Shown: in pieces, positions 1 to 10,919 of the stretch
Layout: every line of letters starts with the position of its first letter
Numbering within the stretch: position 1 is the stretch's first letter
Assembly (NCBI GenBank): GCA_030770545.1
Contig: CM061106.1
Location: 4,304,001 to 4,368,000, forward strand
Reading direction: 5' to 3'
DNA: 64,000 nt
Source: Macropodus opercularis
Taxonomy: Eukaryota > Chordata > Actinopteri > Anabantiformes > Osphronemidae
The notes under the pieces: generated by a model
Seen by the model: only the letters and a program-made list of their open reading frames with translations
Databases searched by the model: none
Told to the model about the DNA's origin: nothing
Program-made: the position numbers and the translations under genes

Positions 1-244
1 CAGAAAAGACACATCTGAACGTTTTGAACTCGATATAAATTCAACAATTGTCAGCCTTTCGACATGAAACTCACACAGGTTGTAGATTAAAGTCTCGGCT
101 TTCATTTGATGTCATGGTTGTTGTGATTACTGTTACGGTTTCGCCGCTACGAACCCGTTTAGCGGGCTTCGTTTCTATCGTTTCATAGCCGCAGCTGCTG
201 CTGCTGTCAGCCTCTTATAGACCTTCGCGGACTGGTATTCCGAG
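1..244. repeat. Dispersed repeat, first copy (partner at about 1570-1745)
   Basis: No gene is seen here. The order of phrases around 60-170 (CATGAAACTCACAC, TTAAAGTCTC, GGCTTTCAT, then CCCGTTTAGC) recurs in diverged form around 1615-1725 (CATAAAACTTACAC, TTAAAGTCTC, AGCTTTCAT, then CCCATTTAGC). This is an old dispersed or tandem repeat pair about 1.55 kb apart. No ORF or terminal motif identifies the element. Confidence 0.5.
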
Positions 245-350
245 CAGCCCAGTTGGCCTAGTGGATAGTGCGGTGAGCTCCAGAGCCAGAGGCCACGGGT
301 TCAATCCCCGGTCGAGACGATTGTTTTTAGACTGATGTTTGTTACCAAGC
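245..350 (+). repeat. tRNA-derived SINE-like unit 1
   Basis: A pol III A box (TGGCCTAGTGG, near 254-264) and B box (GGTTCAATCCC, near 299-309) are spaced as in a tRNA gene. The flanking 7-bp acceptor strands do not pair, so it is not a functional tRNA. After the B box comes the tail CTGATGTTTGTTACCA (332-347), which also follows the second unit. A shared non-tRNA tail is the mark of a SINE family rather than two unrelated tRNA pseudogenes. Confidence 0.6.
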
Positions 351-389
351 TGAGGGTCTAATACACCTTCGGGCGCAGCCAGTTTCAGC

Positions 390-492
390 TATTTAAATGG
401 CCGAGCGGTTAATCTGCTGCACTGCGAAGCGGGAGATCCTGGTTCAAACCCCGGCCGAGGCAACTGTCTTCATGCTGATGTTTGTTACCAGC
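390..492 (+). repeat. tRNA-derived SINE-like unit 2
   Basis: A box TGGCCGAGCGG (398-408) and B box GGTTCAAACCCC (441-452) are followed, as in unit 1, by CTGATGTTTGTTACCA at 475-490. The head resembles a Leu/Ser-type tRNA and differs from that of unit 1, while the tail is shared. The two units lie about 143 bp apart in the same orientation. Confidence 0.6.
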
Positions 493-1569
493 ACATTGAA
501 CCTGGATGTTCTGCTTGTTGTAACAAAGCTTTTAAAGCTTCAACAATGTCAGGAAAGTCTTGCAAAATTCAATCAACATATCTTAGGGGTTATCTATACT
601 TTTACTGTGTAGATCAACTCACCTGTGTTTTATTAAATTATTAAATTATTAATACTTAATATTTTTTCATTATGCTTTATTTTGAAATTTAAGACTTTTA
701 ACTTCTGGACCTGTACAACCCTATTCTATCCACTTCTATTTTTCTTAAGCTACTTTTAAGAACGTTTTAAAGTCTCGAGCTGCAGTTAGCAGTTATTGGG
801 AATACATTCAGCATAAAGCATTCACAGTGCATTTACTTATGGAAATGCTTTTCTAGTTATTATTATTATTATAGTTTTTATTCTTCCGTACGTTTTACCG
901 TACTTAACTGCTGCCGCATGCTTTAAGCTATAGAAATAATTCAAATATCAAAATATTCAGCTCTTTAAGGAGAGGTGTGCTTCCATTTAGCATTTTCATA
1001 TCTTTCATATTTTTTGAATTATTAAGCTTTTTTCAAATATTTTTGCCCATTAAAATGAATGGAGAAAGCTTTTCAAATCCTTTTCAGCTTTGTCTTCTTT
1101 CAGCTCTAACTGCTTCAGCATACTTTAAGCTACAGACGCCATTTAAACTTTACAATACTCTTCAAATATTCAGCTATTGATGATCCATTCAGGTTTTTAA
1201 TATCTTCTATAGTTTCTGATTTATGACAGTTTAAGCACAGCATGGTTTTTGGAAAAATTTCAGCTTTTCCATTAGTGTGTGTTGGGTGAGGTAGAGTGAG
1301 TGATGTCACAGCCAGAGTGCGAGGGGCTCTATTTTTAAATCAACTTTTCTCTTTTAAAATTGTCAATACAGCCGCAATCTTTACTCTCTTAACTTAATTT
1401 TTTCACTAAAACGTAGCCATGTCTGTCTTCTTTCGAATGATGTCTCATGTTAAGCCAACAGATCCACGCATTTCTCTCTATCAGCCTTTAAAGTCCGTCA
1501 CGCGCTGACGTCTCCCCATAGACTGTAATAGTAAAATCTGTCCTGTTTTCGCTCCGTCGCACAGAAGAT
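493..1569. other. AT-rich gene-free DNA with CAGCT-type repeat words
   Basis: No credible coding region. Phrases such as TTCAGCTCTTT, AAGCTACAG and CCATTAAAATGAATGGAG recur and link this stretch to the ordered tandem array at 2400-3560. Open frames here are short and AT-biased. Confidence 0.5.
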
Positions 1570-1869
1570 GACACGTTTTGAAATCGCTGCCGTGGCCACA
1601 ATTTTCAGTCCTCAAACATAAAACTTACACCAGTCGCTCATTAAAGTCTCAGCTTTCATAAAATCAAGTTATTTTTGTGGTAGCATTTATAGTTTTTCTC
1701 CAACAAGCCCATTTAGCAGGGGTGCACCTCACCATTCACTGCAATGAGCTGGAGATTTTCCCGCCTTTGGCCACTGGTCTCCATGACAACCTCGCAGGCG
1801 CCAGGGACAGTTTGACTGACAGCTCAGACTCCTCAGTGTCTGCAGCAGCTCCATGCAAATTAATGATCA
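1570..1869. repeat. Dispersed repeat, second copy (partner at 1-244)
   Basis: A diverged copy of the block at the window start, in the same orientation. A 65-codon open frame crosses it but has no splice context or family resemblance and is not called. Confidence 0.45.
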
Positions 1870-2400
1870 GTTAATGAGACTGTTTGATTGTTTAGTAATT
1901 AACCACACACACTTCCTCCAGATATTTCCAAAATAAAAGCATACAGTGATTAAAACCTCAAATAGACCAACTGAATACTGAGAATTCTGCCTATTACTTG
2001 TTCATTGTGATGGTTAGTGTCAATGTTTGAACTGGGTCATTACTCAATGCGTACTTCCGCCAACTCCTTTCAAAATAAAAGTATGACATTACATTTTTAA
2101 TACATAAATTTAACGCAGAGAATTCTGATTATTGTTAGATAATTCTGGATATTATCTAAAATGGTTGGTTTTATTGTTAGTGACCCTCTACCACAATTTG
2201 CATGTCCTTTCAAAATAAATCCAATTATTCAAATAGCTGAACTGAATACTGGCAATGGAGGTTATCACTTGAACTTCATTTTATTAATGGTCAGTCAGTT
2301 AGAGTGTTTGACTATTTAGTAACTCACCACGCAGACGTCCTCCAAATCTTTTCAAAATAAAAGCACAATTCATTGCTTTTAATATAGAGAAAATAGCTTA
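1870..2400. repeat. Degenerate repeat of about 150 bp, also found inverted in copies A and B
   Basis: Three to four diverged units share words such as TTCAAAATAAAAG, AGAATTCTG, CAACTGAATACTGA and CACACTTCCTCC. The reverse complement of the same series is found near 16620-16930 and 55080-55400 (ACCATCACAATG, AGAATTCTCAGTATTCAGTTGG, TGCTTTTATT). It is therefore a dispersed repeat family present in three places in the window. Confidence 0.65.
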
Positions 2401-3560
2401 ACTGTAATATTGAAATGTTTGCTTACATTGAGCTACTGTATATTTTAAATGCTTCAGCTACTTTCAGCTCTTTAAAATTAAATATTTTAACTGTAATATT
2501 TAACTTTTGAATTCAGCAACTCCTTAGACACTTTTTCAGCAATTCTTTTCAACTTTCTTCAAATATAAATTCAACTGCTTCGGCTTCTGCAAACATTCAG
2601 CTTTTTTTAATTAACTTAATTTTCTCTTCAGCTACTTAAGCTATATTTGAAATTCTTTAGCTCTTTAAAACAAAACACCTTAACTTTAATATTCAAATGT
2701 TTGCTTATGTTGAGCTACTGTATATTTTAAATGCTTCAGCTACTTTCAGCTCTTTCAAATTAAATATTTTAACTAATATTTAACTTTTCAATTCAGCAAC
2801 TCCTTAAACACCTTTTCAACAATCTATTTCAACTTTCTTCAAATTGAATTTCAACTGCTTCAGCTTCTGCAAACATTCAGCTCTGTTAAAATAATTTCTA
2901 TTCCTCTTCAGCTACTTTCAGCTATGTGTAAAATGCTTCAGCTCTTTAAAACCAAACTTTTTCTGTAATATTCAAATGGTTGCTTACATTGAGCTACTGT
3001 ATATCTTAAATGCTTAAGCTACTTTCAGCTCTTACAAATTAAATATTTTAACTGTAATATTTAACTTTTAAATTGAGCAGCTATTTAGACACATTTTTAG
3101 CAATTTAAACTTTCTTCAAATTGAATTTCAACTGCTTCAGCTTCTACAGACAATAGGCTCTGTTAAAATAATCTTCTATTCCTCCTCAGCTACTTCAGCT
3201 ATATTTGAAATTCTTGAGCTCTTTAAAACAAAGCAGCTTAACTTTGATATTCAAATGTTTGCTTAAATGGAGGTACTGTATATTTTCAATGCTTCAGCTA
3301 ATGTCAGCTCTTTCAAATTAAATATTTTAACTGTAATAATTAACTTTTAAATTGAGCAACTCTTTCTTTAGACACCTTTTTAGCAATTTCAGCAATCTAT
3401 TTCAACTTTCTTCAAATTGAATTTCAACTTCTTTAGCTTCTGCCAACATTCAGCTTTGTTAAAACAATTTCTATTACTCTTCAGCTACTTTCAGCTATGT
3501 TTTAAATGTTTCAGCAATTCTTGGTGATTACATTCAGCATTACAGCATTCACAGTGCATT
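2400..3560. repeat. Tandem array of about four units of about 280 bp, AT-rich
   Basis: Units start near 2412, 2693, 2972 and 3250. Each runs through the same ordered words: TTCAAATGTTTGCTTA, GAGCTACTGTATATTTT, AATGCTTCAGCTA, TTTCAGCTCTTT, AAATTAAATATTTTAACT, CAGCAACTCCTTAGACAC, TTTCAACTTTCTTCAAATTG and CAACTGCTTCAGCTTCTG. Divergence is moderate, so this is an old satellite-like array. No coding potential. Confidence 0.75.
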
Positions 3561-5132
3561 TTCTCCTGGAAATGCTTTTTCTAGTTATTAATTGTTTATC
3601 ATGAGGCTTGTGAGTAAAACTTCCTCTGTCAAAAACTCAAGATGCACAGCTCACAGTAACTACGTCATAGAACCTTCTACTGCAGGTGAATTGTGTTGTA
3701 TATTGTTTATTGCTGGGCTCTCACCAAGTGTAATGAGTCTTGGATGACTGACAAAGTTTCCTGCAACCTGAAAAAAACAACAAAAAAACACAACTTACAC
3801 ACTATTAGAAATGATGCCAAAGGAAATATTATAATAATGGCAGCACAGTGAAAAAGTACATCTAAGCAACCTTGACTAGAATCACAGCAGGTTCAGAGTC
3901 TGGGTCTTGATCTCTGTCCTTCTTCTGTTCTACCTTCAAAACACTCAGGGTATTTATTCACCTCTTGGCCCAGGACACAGCCGGAAAGCAGAACCAAGCA
4001 AACCTGTCTTTTACCATCAGCAGTGACTCTGACCGTTTATCTGCAGCTTCTGGTCTGTTCCTCTGTGTGAGACATTCTATTTGGTAGAAACGTTTCACTA
4101 TCTGTCCAGGAAACTTCTTCAGTCAGACTCAGCTTTCAGACGACTTCACCTGGATGACTGAGAATCTCCACAGACAGATTCCTGGCTGTGTTTGTGTCTT
4201 GTTCCTCTGTTCAGACTGTTCAACTGTGTCAAATGTTAAGAAAGTTGACAGATCTGAAAACACACACACTCACAAATCTGTCGGTTGAACTTTGGGAAAA
4301 GAACCTTCTGTCTGAACCTGGAAAACCAGGAAGTATCTGAGTGATGTCAGAGCTGAACTGAACAGACACTTATGCGTTTGGAGGCAGCTTGTCTGAAAAT
4401 GCAGCTTTACACACATTGTTCTGGGATCTGGACTCGGTTCTGTTCACTGAGGGAACATGGTTCTGGGACCTGAGCTTCACAGACAGTTGTAGTGTTTGTG
4501 TTGTTAGAGTTGTTTTACTGGTGTCAGTGTCAGTGTCAAAGTCCAGGTTTATTGTTTCAGGTTATCACCAGTTATTGCTTCTCTCCCAGTGCATGCTGGG
4601 AGTGGAGCACGCTCAGATTGTGTTTCAGGGTGAATATGGAGAAATATTTATCAGACGCACATTAGCTTCCACGGCTCATGGCAGCTCTGACTCTGATCAT
4701 CTGTTTTTACATGTACATTAGGTTCAGTCTGGTCCAACCAGACCAGAAGCTGCTGGTGCTACAGGTGAGCTCTGTCCACCTGCTGCAGATGAGTGTCCAA
4801 ATCTAATGTGGGTTTAAAGTGTTGGTCAGGACTGTTCATCATAATTATGAGATGCTCCATGAATGTAGAACAGATGTTGCTCTGGTTGTTCTGTTAATGC
4901 AACTATGAGGCATCATGTTGGACCTGATGACGTTTTACTTGGTACCTTGTCCTTGGAAAATCTGAGGCGAGCACAAAATTGTATTTTGTACATAAAAAAG
5001 TATTTTTTCAAACACACGACAGAATGTGATTCAATTTCAGTGAAGTACAGTGAAAAAACACAGAGACAGAGACGTAATTACTCCATGTGAGACATAACCA
5101 CTAGATTCTTTTTTTTTTTGTCGCATGTTTTC
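3561..5132. other. Unassigned DNA with a Penelope-type terminal relic on the minus strand
   Basis: No family is recognised. A 110-codon plus-strand open frame (4389-4721) has neither splice signals nor a recognisable product. At 4092-4122 the minus strand reads CTGAAGA, a degenerate spacer and GAAACGTTTCTA. The same arrangement occurs at 27814-27843 and, more diverged, at 12472-12503 beside a Penelope-like reverse transcriptase, so a decayed end of that element class is plausible. Confidence 0.4.
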
Positions 5133-5406
5133 ATATTGAAGACCCATTTATTGTAGAGCCTTATGTTGATATTGAGTCTCGTGGTCTGCAATACATCAAA
5201 TTACTGGAGAAGACTCATGGCGTTTGGCACCTGTTGTGTATTGTGTAATGTCTTGATTTACACAGTGTTGTGTGATGTGTAAAAGATTCATAGTTTAGGT
5301 TAAATAAAATCCACTGCTGTGATCCACACGTGTGTGTTTCTTCACAGGGGGATCTACGTCTCCTTCTCAGGAAACGCCTCATTCTTCCAGAGGTAGGTTC
5401 AGTGAA
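5133..5406 (+). repeat. Duplicated block shared with 13224-13440, with possible small exon
   Basis: The sequence from GAAGACCCATTTATTGTAG to CCAGAGGTAGGTTCAGTGAA recurs at 13224-13440. This copy has about 55 bp extra (near 5275-5330). Both copies end in an exon-like piece (5348-5392): acceptor TTCTTCACAG, then GGGGATCTACGTCTCC, then donor AGAG|GTAGGT. In one frame the piece reads GGSTSPSQETPHSSRG. The host gene is unknown. It may be a 5' exon of the USP or GT6 gene, or part of a repeat. Confidence 0.45.
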
Positions 5407-5639
5407 ATGAAGGTTACAGTGCAGAACTAAAACTACTCTTTCATCTGTTAATAAACCCTTGATGCCTCACAGATGACAGCTTACGATCCTGTGTAAAGAT
5501 GAAGGTGACATCATACAGCCCTGATGTGCAGACGCTCTGCGCTGAGGTTCAGGAGCAGAAATCACATTAATTAAGTATGTAATATAAGTATGTTACATAT
5601 TTTAATTGTCTATTATTTTGCATATATTCATATATAATT

Positions 5640-6093
5640 CATATATTGTTGGGTGAAATAGTCCTTTTATTATTCAGGTTGACAGCTGACTGCTTGCGCC
5701 AGTAAAAAGATTGACGCCACACAGAAGAGGACGGCATTTTTGGTTTGCTGCCGGTGGATAATTTATGTTCGCGTTCTTTTCATAAATACAAGAAGGACTC
5801 AAATAGACATTGAGTATTTCACTTGAAAGTAACCTTCAACCCAATGTCTTTTTAAGGAGTTCCACATTTTTTTGTTGCATGCAGAAAAGTAATTTCATTC
5901 TCTCTGAAGTTCATTGATTTCATAAATGCAACACATTATGGTTTGATTATGCAAAGAATGAAGGCAAAACAACCGTTTCATGTAGTGTTATTTCAATTAA
6001 AATGTCAAAAGGGTTTTGTGGCTCCCAGTGTTTTCTTTTCTGTGGGAAAAAGGTCCAAATGGCTCTTTGTGTGGTGAAGGTTGCCGACCCCTG
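5640..6093. mobile_element. hAT-type DNA transposon terminus, non-autonomous relic
   Basis: The right end is GGTTGCCGACCCCTG (6079-6093). This matches the CAGGGGTCGGCAACC terminal inverted repeat of widespread vertebrate hAT elements, and the internal phrases (GGCTCTTTGTGTGG, GGCTCCCAGTGTTTTC, AAGGGTTTTGTGG, TTCATTGATTTCAT) are typical of the same group. No matching left terminus is found within 500 bp and no transposase ORF remains, so this is a one-ended relic. Family resemblance is from memory. Confidence 0.6.
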
Positions 6094-6202
6094 TATTAAC
6101 CCCTAATAAATTTGAGTCTAATACAAGTCAGTGAATGAATTAAATACATAAAACCAGTAATCAGTTTAAATCAGATTTTATTAAGATATTTTATGTAAAA
6201 CC

Positions 6203-7926
6203 TCTGAATAATACTGTTGTGGGTGTTTGTTTTGAGGTGCTTCCACCCTGAGCAAGCACTAGGAGACAGTGGAGAGGAAAAACTCCCTTTGAAGGAAGAA
6301 ACCTCGGGCAGAACCAGGCTCAGGGTGGACGGTCGTCTGCCTCGACCGGTGATGCTGAGGTTTTCTCACACACTACATAAAAAGAAACTTGTCTCTGTCA
6401 GTGGTTGCGTCAGTACCTGGTTTGGTTGGATCCAACACTGACGCTGGTTCATAGGAGTTGTCCCGTCTTGGTCCTCGGTGCAGTAGCCAGACAGCTTGCA
6501 GGGAATTCACCTGAGCAACTGGTCCTCATGGTGTTTCAGGGAGTTACGTTGTCACCGTTAGGTTTCCCTCCCTTTGCCACCAGAGACACTGTTGCACTCT
6601 ACACATGTGTAGTGATGAAGTCCTTCGCTGGTGACTCCACGCTGCAGTGGAGATTCCCTCAACGTGTCTCCCACTGTGCTGGTCAACGCTGCCCCTAGAA
6701 GAACAAGAGTGTTACTGGTGATCATCTCAATCATGTTGATTGAGCAGGAATAGAAATACTTACAAATGTCTCCACACAGAAATAAAAAGTAAACCTGTCG
6801 ATTAAGATCTATTAAATAAACCCAGCTTCATTAACTCATTCATCAACTATCATATGTGAGAACAAAACAGAATCCAACCTTTGTGTTAGTCAGATAATAC
6901 TTGTGCATTTAAACAAGCTCTCGTCATCCACTCAGCTCCCATAACAGAATACATGACATGCACCAAAGCTGTCTGTGCTGTTAACCACAGTTCAGACATG
7001 ATGTGATTATTCTATTAGTTGTTACGCGTCCAAAGTTAGCATTAGCATTAGCAACCTCTAGCCATGTTGCAAATGACATTTAAACAGCACGAACTAAGAG
7101 CCAATACATAGAAGTAAACGTGTATTTAGCATTGAGTCCTGGTCCAGTCGACATGGAACCAGTTCAAAACAGCCCAGTCTCCAGTTTCTAGCTCCACTAC
7201 AGGACCTACCAGCCACCGTCACTGCTCTGAGTCTGAGGACAGCAGGTCACTGATGAGGCAGGACGGAAGCTGTGACCTGTGACCTTTGGCATCAACAAGG
7301 AGTCATGGGATCACATCTATTGTGTCATCAAAACACTTGGATACGTGTACATTTATATTATTCAACACTAATATTTAATATTCTCTTTTATTTGTGATCA
7401 AATACTGATGAAACCTTTTCTGAACCTCCTCAGGGCCTCTTCACTAAGCTCAACCCATCACCGGTCGAGGCAGACGACTGCCCACCCTGAGTCTGGTTCT
7501 GCTGGAGGTTTCCTCTCCGCTGTGGCCCAGTGCTTGCTCAGGGACGGGTTGCTGCACTACACAGCGCAGACACATTGTTTGAACAGCGATCAATTCAAAT
7601 AAATATCAAAGAAACCATCCTGGTGTTTCTTTTGTATGTGAAGCTCATCCTCACATGTTCAGACTGGAGTGTTTTCCAGATTTGTATCATATATGTTCAA
7701 ATGCTTCACTTATCTTTTTAATTCAGATATTGATTGACAGGGACATTTTCCTAACAATTAAAAAACCAGCATGTTGAACAAAGCAGATTTTAATCTGGTT
7801 CCTTGAGTTTATGAAGAGGTAACAATTCTCTCTGGCGAGTAGTTCAAGTAGTAGTTCCTCACATTATCCAGCGAGTGGCGCTGTAGCTCTATGGCTGATA
7901 GCAGTGGTCGCTAGAAAACTTGCTAA
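6203..7926. repeat. Upstream flank of the USP relic, shared only with copy C (29805-31795)
   Basis: From CCTCTGAATAATACTGTT onward this stretch is nearly identical to 29805-31795. Two known-looking teleost repeat pieces sit in inverted orientation: 6230-6350 (GAGCAAGCACTAGGAGACAG ... GTCGTCTGCCTCGACCGG) and 7440-7560 (CCGGTCGAGGCAGACGACTG ... GCCCAGTGCTTGCTC). A 97-codon frame (6405-6698) is open in both copies but has no recognisable family and is not called a gene. Relative to copy C this copy lacks about 130 bp near 7040 and about 130 bp near 7740. Confidence 0.65.
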
Positions 7927-8102
7927 CTAGCTAACGGCTAGCGGCTAATGTGGCTAGCGCTAGCTTGTGTATTAGCGTAGCTCAGAAAGGCACCAGCGTA
8001 GATCGCCCACATCTTAGTCTGGACCGGTTACGTTTTGGTGCCGGTTCGTAAAGTCACATCTGGGCTCCCGCACCGAGAAGGCGGTGAAATCCGGTATTTT
8101 AT
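7927..8102 (+). promoter_or_regulatory. Putative promoter / non-coding first exon of the USP gene, copy A
   Basis: A CpG-containing stretch rich in GCTAAC/GCTAGC words leads to a candidate first exon ending at 8102 with a strong donor (AT|GTAAGT). The same block is at 31795-31964 (copy C, donor GTAAGT intact) and 47986-48155 (copy B, donor changed to GTAACT). Being CpG-containing, upstream of the first coding exon and conserved in three copies fits a promoter/5'UTR. No transcript evidence is available. Confidence 0.45.
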
Positions 8103-8399
8103 GTAAGTGACGGCTGAACAGAGCAAAGGACCGAGTTAGCTTCTGCTATTTGTACAGCCCGGACTAGCGTTAGCAAACATGTTGTACTGTGCTATGCTAA
8201 TGCTTTTAATATAATAATGTAACAATACATATGTAATATTTTATCAAAAATCTTGTGTTACAAAAGCAGTTTTTCACTCCCTCTAGACATTTTTGAAGAG
8301 AGAGAGAGAGTTTATTGTCGCTTTACTTTTCATCTTATCAGACTCGTAGTTCAAATAGCAAATCATTAGTAAAAAGTGTTTTTTCCAAATGCAGTTAAT

Positions 8400-8692
8400 T
8401 AAGCTTTTATTGAAACTTTTGATATTGAATTGCAAAATGCATTCTCAGATGAAACTACCAAATTGTATATTGAATTTCCATATGAATTATTCCATAAACG
8501 TTAGTCCTTGTCTCTTATTTTCAACATTTGCTGCCGCTCAGCCCATTAGATAGATAAGACTTTATTAATCCCGCAGTGGGGAAATTCTGGTGACCCAGCA
8601 GCAGCAGAGAAAAAACAGTTGGAAAAAAATAAAGAGTAAAAATATGTTATACATTATATACAAAAAGAAAGAAAGAAAAAAAAAAAAAGTTA
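8400..8692. mobile_element. Retroelement insertion private to copy A, with LINE-type tail
   Basis: Copy B runs straight from GCAGTTGATTAAG to TTCTGCC (near 48450). Copy A carries about 290 bp between the same two phrases. The insert is bounded by a short repeat TTAAG, contains AGATAGATAAGACTTTATT AATCCC GCAGTGGGG (8549-8582, the tail type of teleost LINEs) and ends in an A-rich stretch (8660-8690). A target-site duplication plus an A-rich end indicates retrotransposition after the A/B duplication. Confidence 0.65.
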
Positions 8693-8836
8693 AGTTCTGC
8701 CATTAAACAGTATAGGAGACGTTTTCCAGGTGTGAGTCCACAAGGACATAGATTCAAAGTTCCAGGGGCTAAAGCTGGAATATGTGTATTATATATGTAT
8801 TTGTTGTGTTGAACTGAGTTTCTGTGTTTGGAACAG

Positions 8837-10814
8837 ACACCACACAGTTGTCTCCTGCTGCAGCACCGGCCTCCTCAGAGCACACGTATGTTTAATGTTC
8901 CACATGATATTGTTGTTGTTTATTATTGATGACTTCATTGCTGTAGCATTAGTAGAGTAACGTGTGTGTCTCTGTCTCTTCCACCTTCAGGCCTCTCTCT
9001 TCATATGAGCGGTTTGTCGCGGGTACGTCATCGAGTGTCACATACACCTGATGACTCCACGCGTGTTCTGTGCGTGAGGTTATAATTTACTGTGAGTCTT
9101 CATCTGTGGAAAAGGACACGTGATGTTTGTCATGTTTCAGGTTACCCAACCTCGGCGATACCTGCTTCGTGAACGCTGCCGTCCAGTTCCTCCTGTGGCT
9201 GAAGCCTTTCATGGAGGAGTTCAGTGTTCAGGTTGAGGTTGCCAGCACCAGCTCCACCATGAGGTACAGCAGCTGGTCCGCAGCGTAGCACAGACGTTGG
9301 TTTGTCCACTAACGTTACCAGTCAGCATGAGGACCATCCTAATTTCTTCACCTGCTCTTTCCAGGTTGTTTGGCGAACTTGTCCGTCTTGGCTTCTCAAA
9401 TGACATCGATGAGAAGACAGAGGTCCTGGAAGCCCTGAAGCACATGGTTGCGCAGTACGAGCCGACCTTTGCCAAGGACGGACCAAATGTTGGTGCACGT
9501 CTTGTTTATGCTACAGAGCAGACAGTGATGTACAGAATGTCTTTGTAGTGAAAACTCCTCTGTCTAAAACGCCGTTTCTTTGCAGGACTGCTTTTTGTTG
9601 GTCATGTCGGTGCTGGACATGCTGCAGTTGGTTTCCCTTGATCTGCAGAGAGCAGCCAACGCTCTTGGGCTCTCGTACGCATGTCCTGTCGCTGCTCACA
9701 TCTCTGTTGAGGTCTTGAGCACCGTGACCTGCAGTCGGTATGAACTCTTTATAGTCTCATAGTGATGTGGACATGTACTAGTTGAACCTATGAATAAGAT
9801 ATATTATAACTTTGAACTGTCATGTTATTGTGCAGGTGTGGGCAGCAGCTACCGACTCACCACGACTGCAGGAGCTTTTTCCTGGACCCCACGTGGAGTC
9901 CAGGAGGGTCAGTCCAGCAGTGTCTGGACGACTACCTGACAGTACGCCTCAGCCCCAACACTCAGCAAAGATAGAAACCAAAGCTGTTAAAAAAGCTAAA
10001 AGCTTCTTCTCCCGTGTTTCCAGTGCTTAAACAAGTGCAGCTGTGGAAATGAGGAGTCAGTGGAGCAGTGGTCGTTGTTGACCCTGCCAAAGTGAGTAAC
10101 ATCCTATTTCTCATCCCAAATGTCTAGAGACCTCATGGCAGCAGCTTCTTCCACTTGACTTCCTTTTTGAGTGAGTGATTTGACCACCTCTCCTCCATCT
10201 CTTTGGGTCCACAGTGTCTTGATCCTGGAACTCAGACGCACCGAGTTCAATGGCAACAAGATGGTGAAAGTGAGGACGCCCATGGAGTTGTCACGTGAAC
10301 TGATGATTTCCAGCAGCCATGTGGAGGTAGGGCAGAGCTTCAGTAAAGGCCCGGTTCATTACACAATGATGTGATAACAATGATTATAGTGAGACACTTA
10401 GAAAGTAAGTGGTAAAATACATTTGCTGGACTATTGAATGTGTAAATCTAATGGTTGTTTGTTAACTGTGCTATTTTCCAGACAGCTTGTTACTCGCTTG
10501 TCACCACTATCAGCCATTTAGGGCCTACAGCTGATTATGGTAAGTGTTTGTTTGTGTTACAGTCAACTGTGAGGTCAACTCAGGTTTTATGAATTCATAA
10601 CCAAATGTTGTGTTTGTTCTCAGGTCATTGTGAGATTGTGATTATGCTACAGCGACTACGACGTCTACGTGAAGCCGGGCTCCTTAAGAGAGAGAGACGC
10701 TTGTGTGCTGTATTATGAGAAACGAGGCTCGGCCGAAGCCTTGTTTCTCAGAAAACACACCTGTCGTGCTTCTCACGTGACTTGTCAGATGTTGAGCACC
10801 AGGTCCTGCTATCG
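8837..10814 (+). pseudogene. Ubiquitin-specific protease (USP, C19 family), copy A
   Basis: USPs are cysteine proteases that remove ubiquitin. Exons read by eye: 8837-8885, 8991-9022, 9141-9263 (Cys box LPNLGDTCFVNAAVQF), 9365-9492, 9586-9737 (DCFLLVMSVLDML; ends TCSR), 9836-9941 (CGQQL ... SVQQCLDDYL), 10024-10091 (CLNKCSCG), 10215-10326 (VLILELRRTEFNGNK), 10482-10539 (YSLVTTISHLGPTADYG), 10624-10814 (starts GH). The TCSRCG and CSCG cysteines form the family's zinc-ribbon pairs, and the catalytic Cys and His are kept. The order and the VLIL/His-box wording resemble USP37/26/29-type enzymes. Defects: the phase into the Cys-box exon is wrong in all copies, and after GH the frame must shift to reach SDYDVYVKPG. 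The usual GHY tyrosine is replaced by Cys. Very probably a pseudogene, though A has fewer lesions than B. The family call is firm; the exact paralogue is not. Confidence 0.85.
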
Positions 10815-10919
10815 GTAAGAATTCAGTGAGAAATATTTGCCTCATTACAATGTGGTGTAGATGTAACAATTAAAGCTGTGAATGAATGATTATTATTATT
10901 GCTGTTTCTTTAACCTGTC

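Noticed and set aside
245..470. Two functional tRNA genes
   Set aside because: A and B boxes are present, but the acceptor strands do not pair and both are followed by the same non-tRNA tail, as in SINEs.
4389..4721. 110-codon protein
   Set aside because: Single open frame without splice signals, repeats or family wording.
6405..6698. 97-codon protein kept in copies A and C (30006-30299)
   Set aside because: Conservation is explained by recent duplication. It overlaps repeat sequence and has no recognisable domain.
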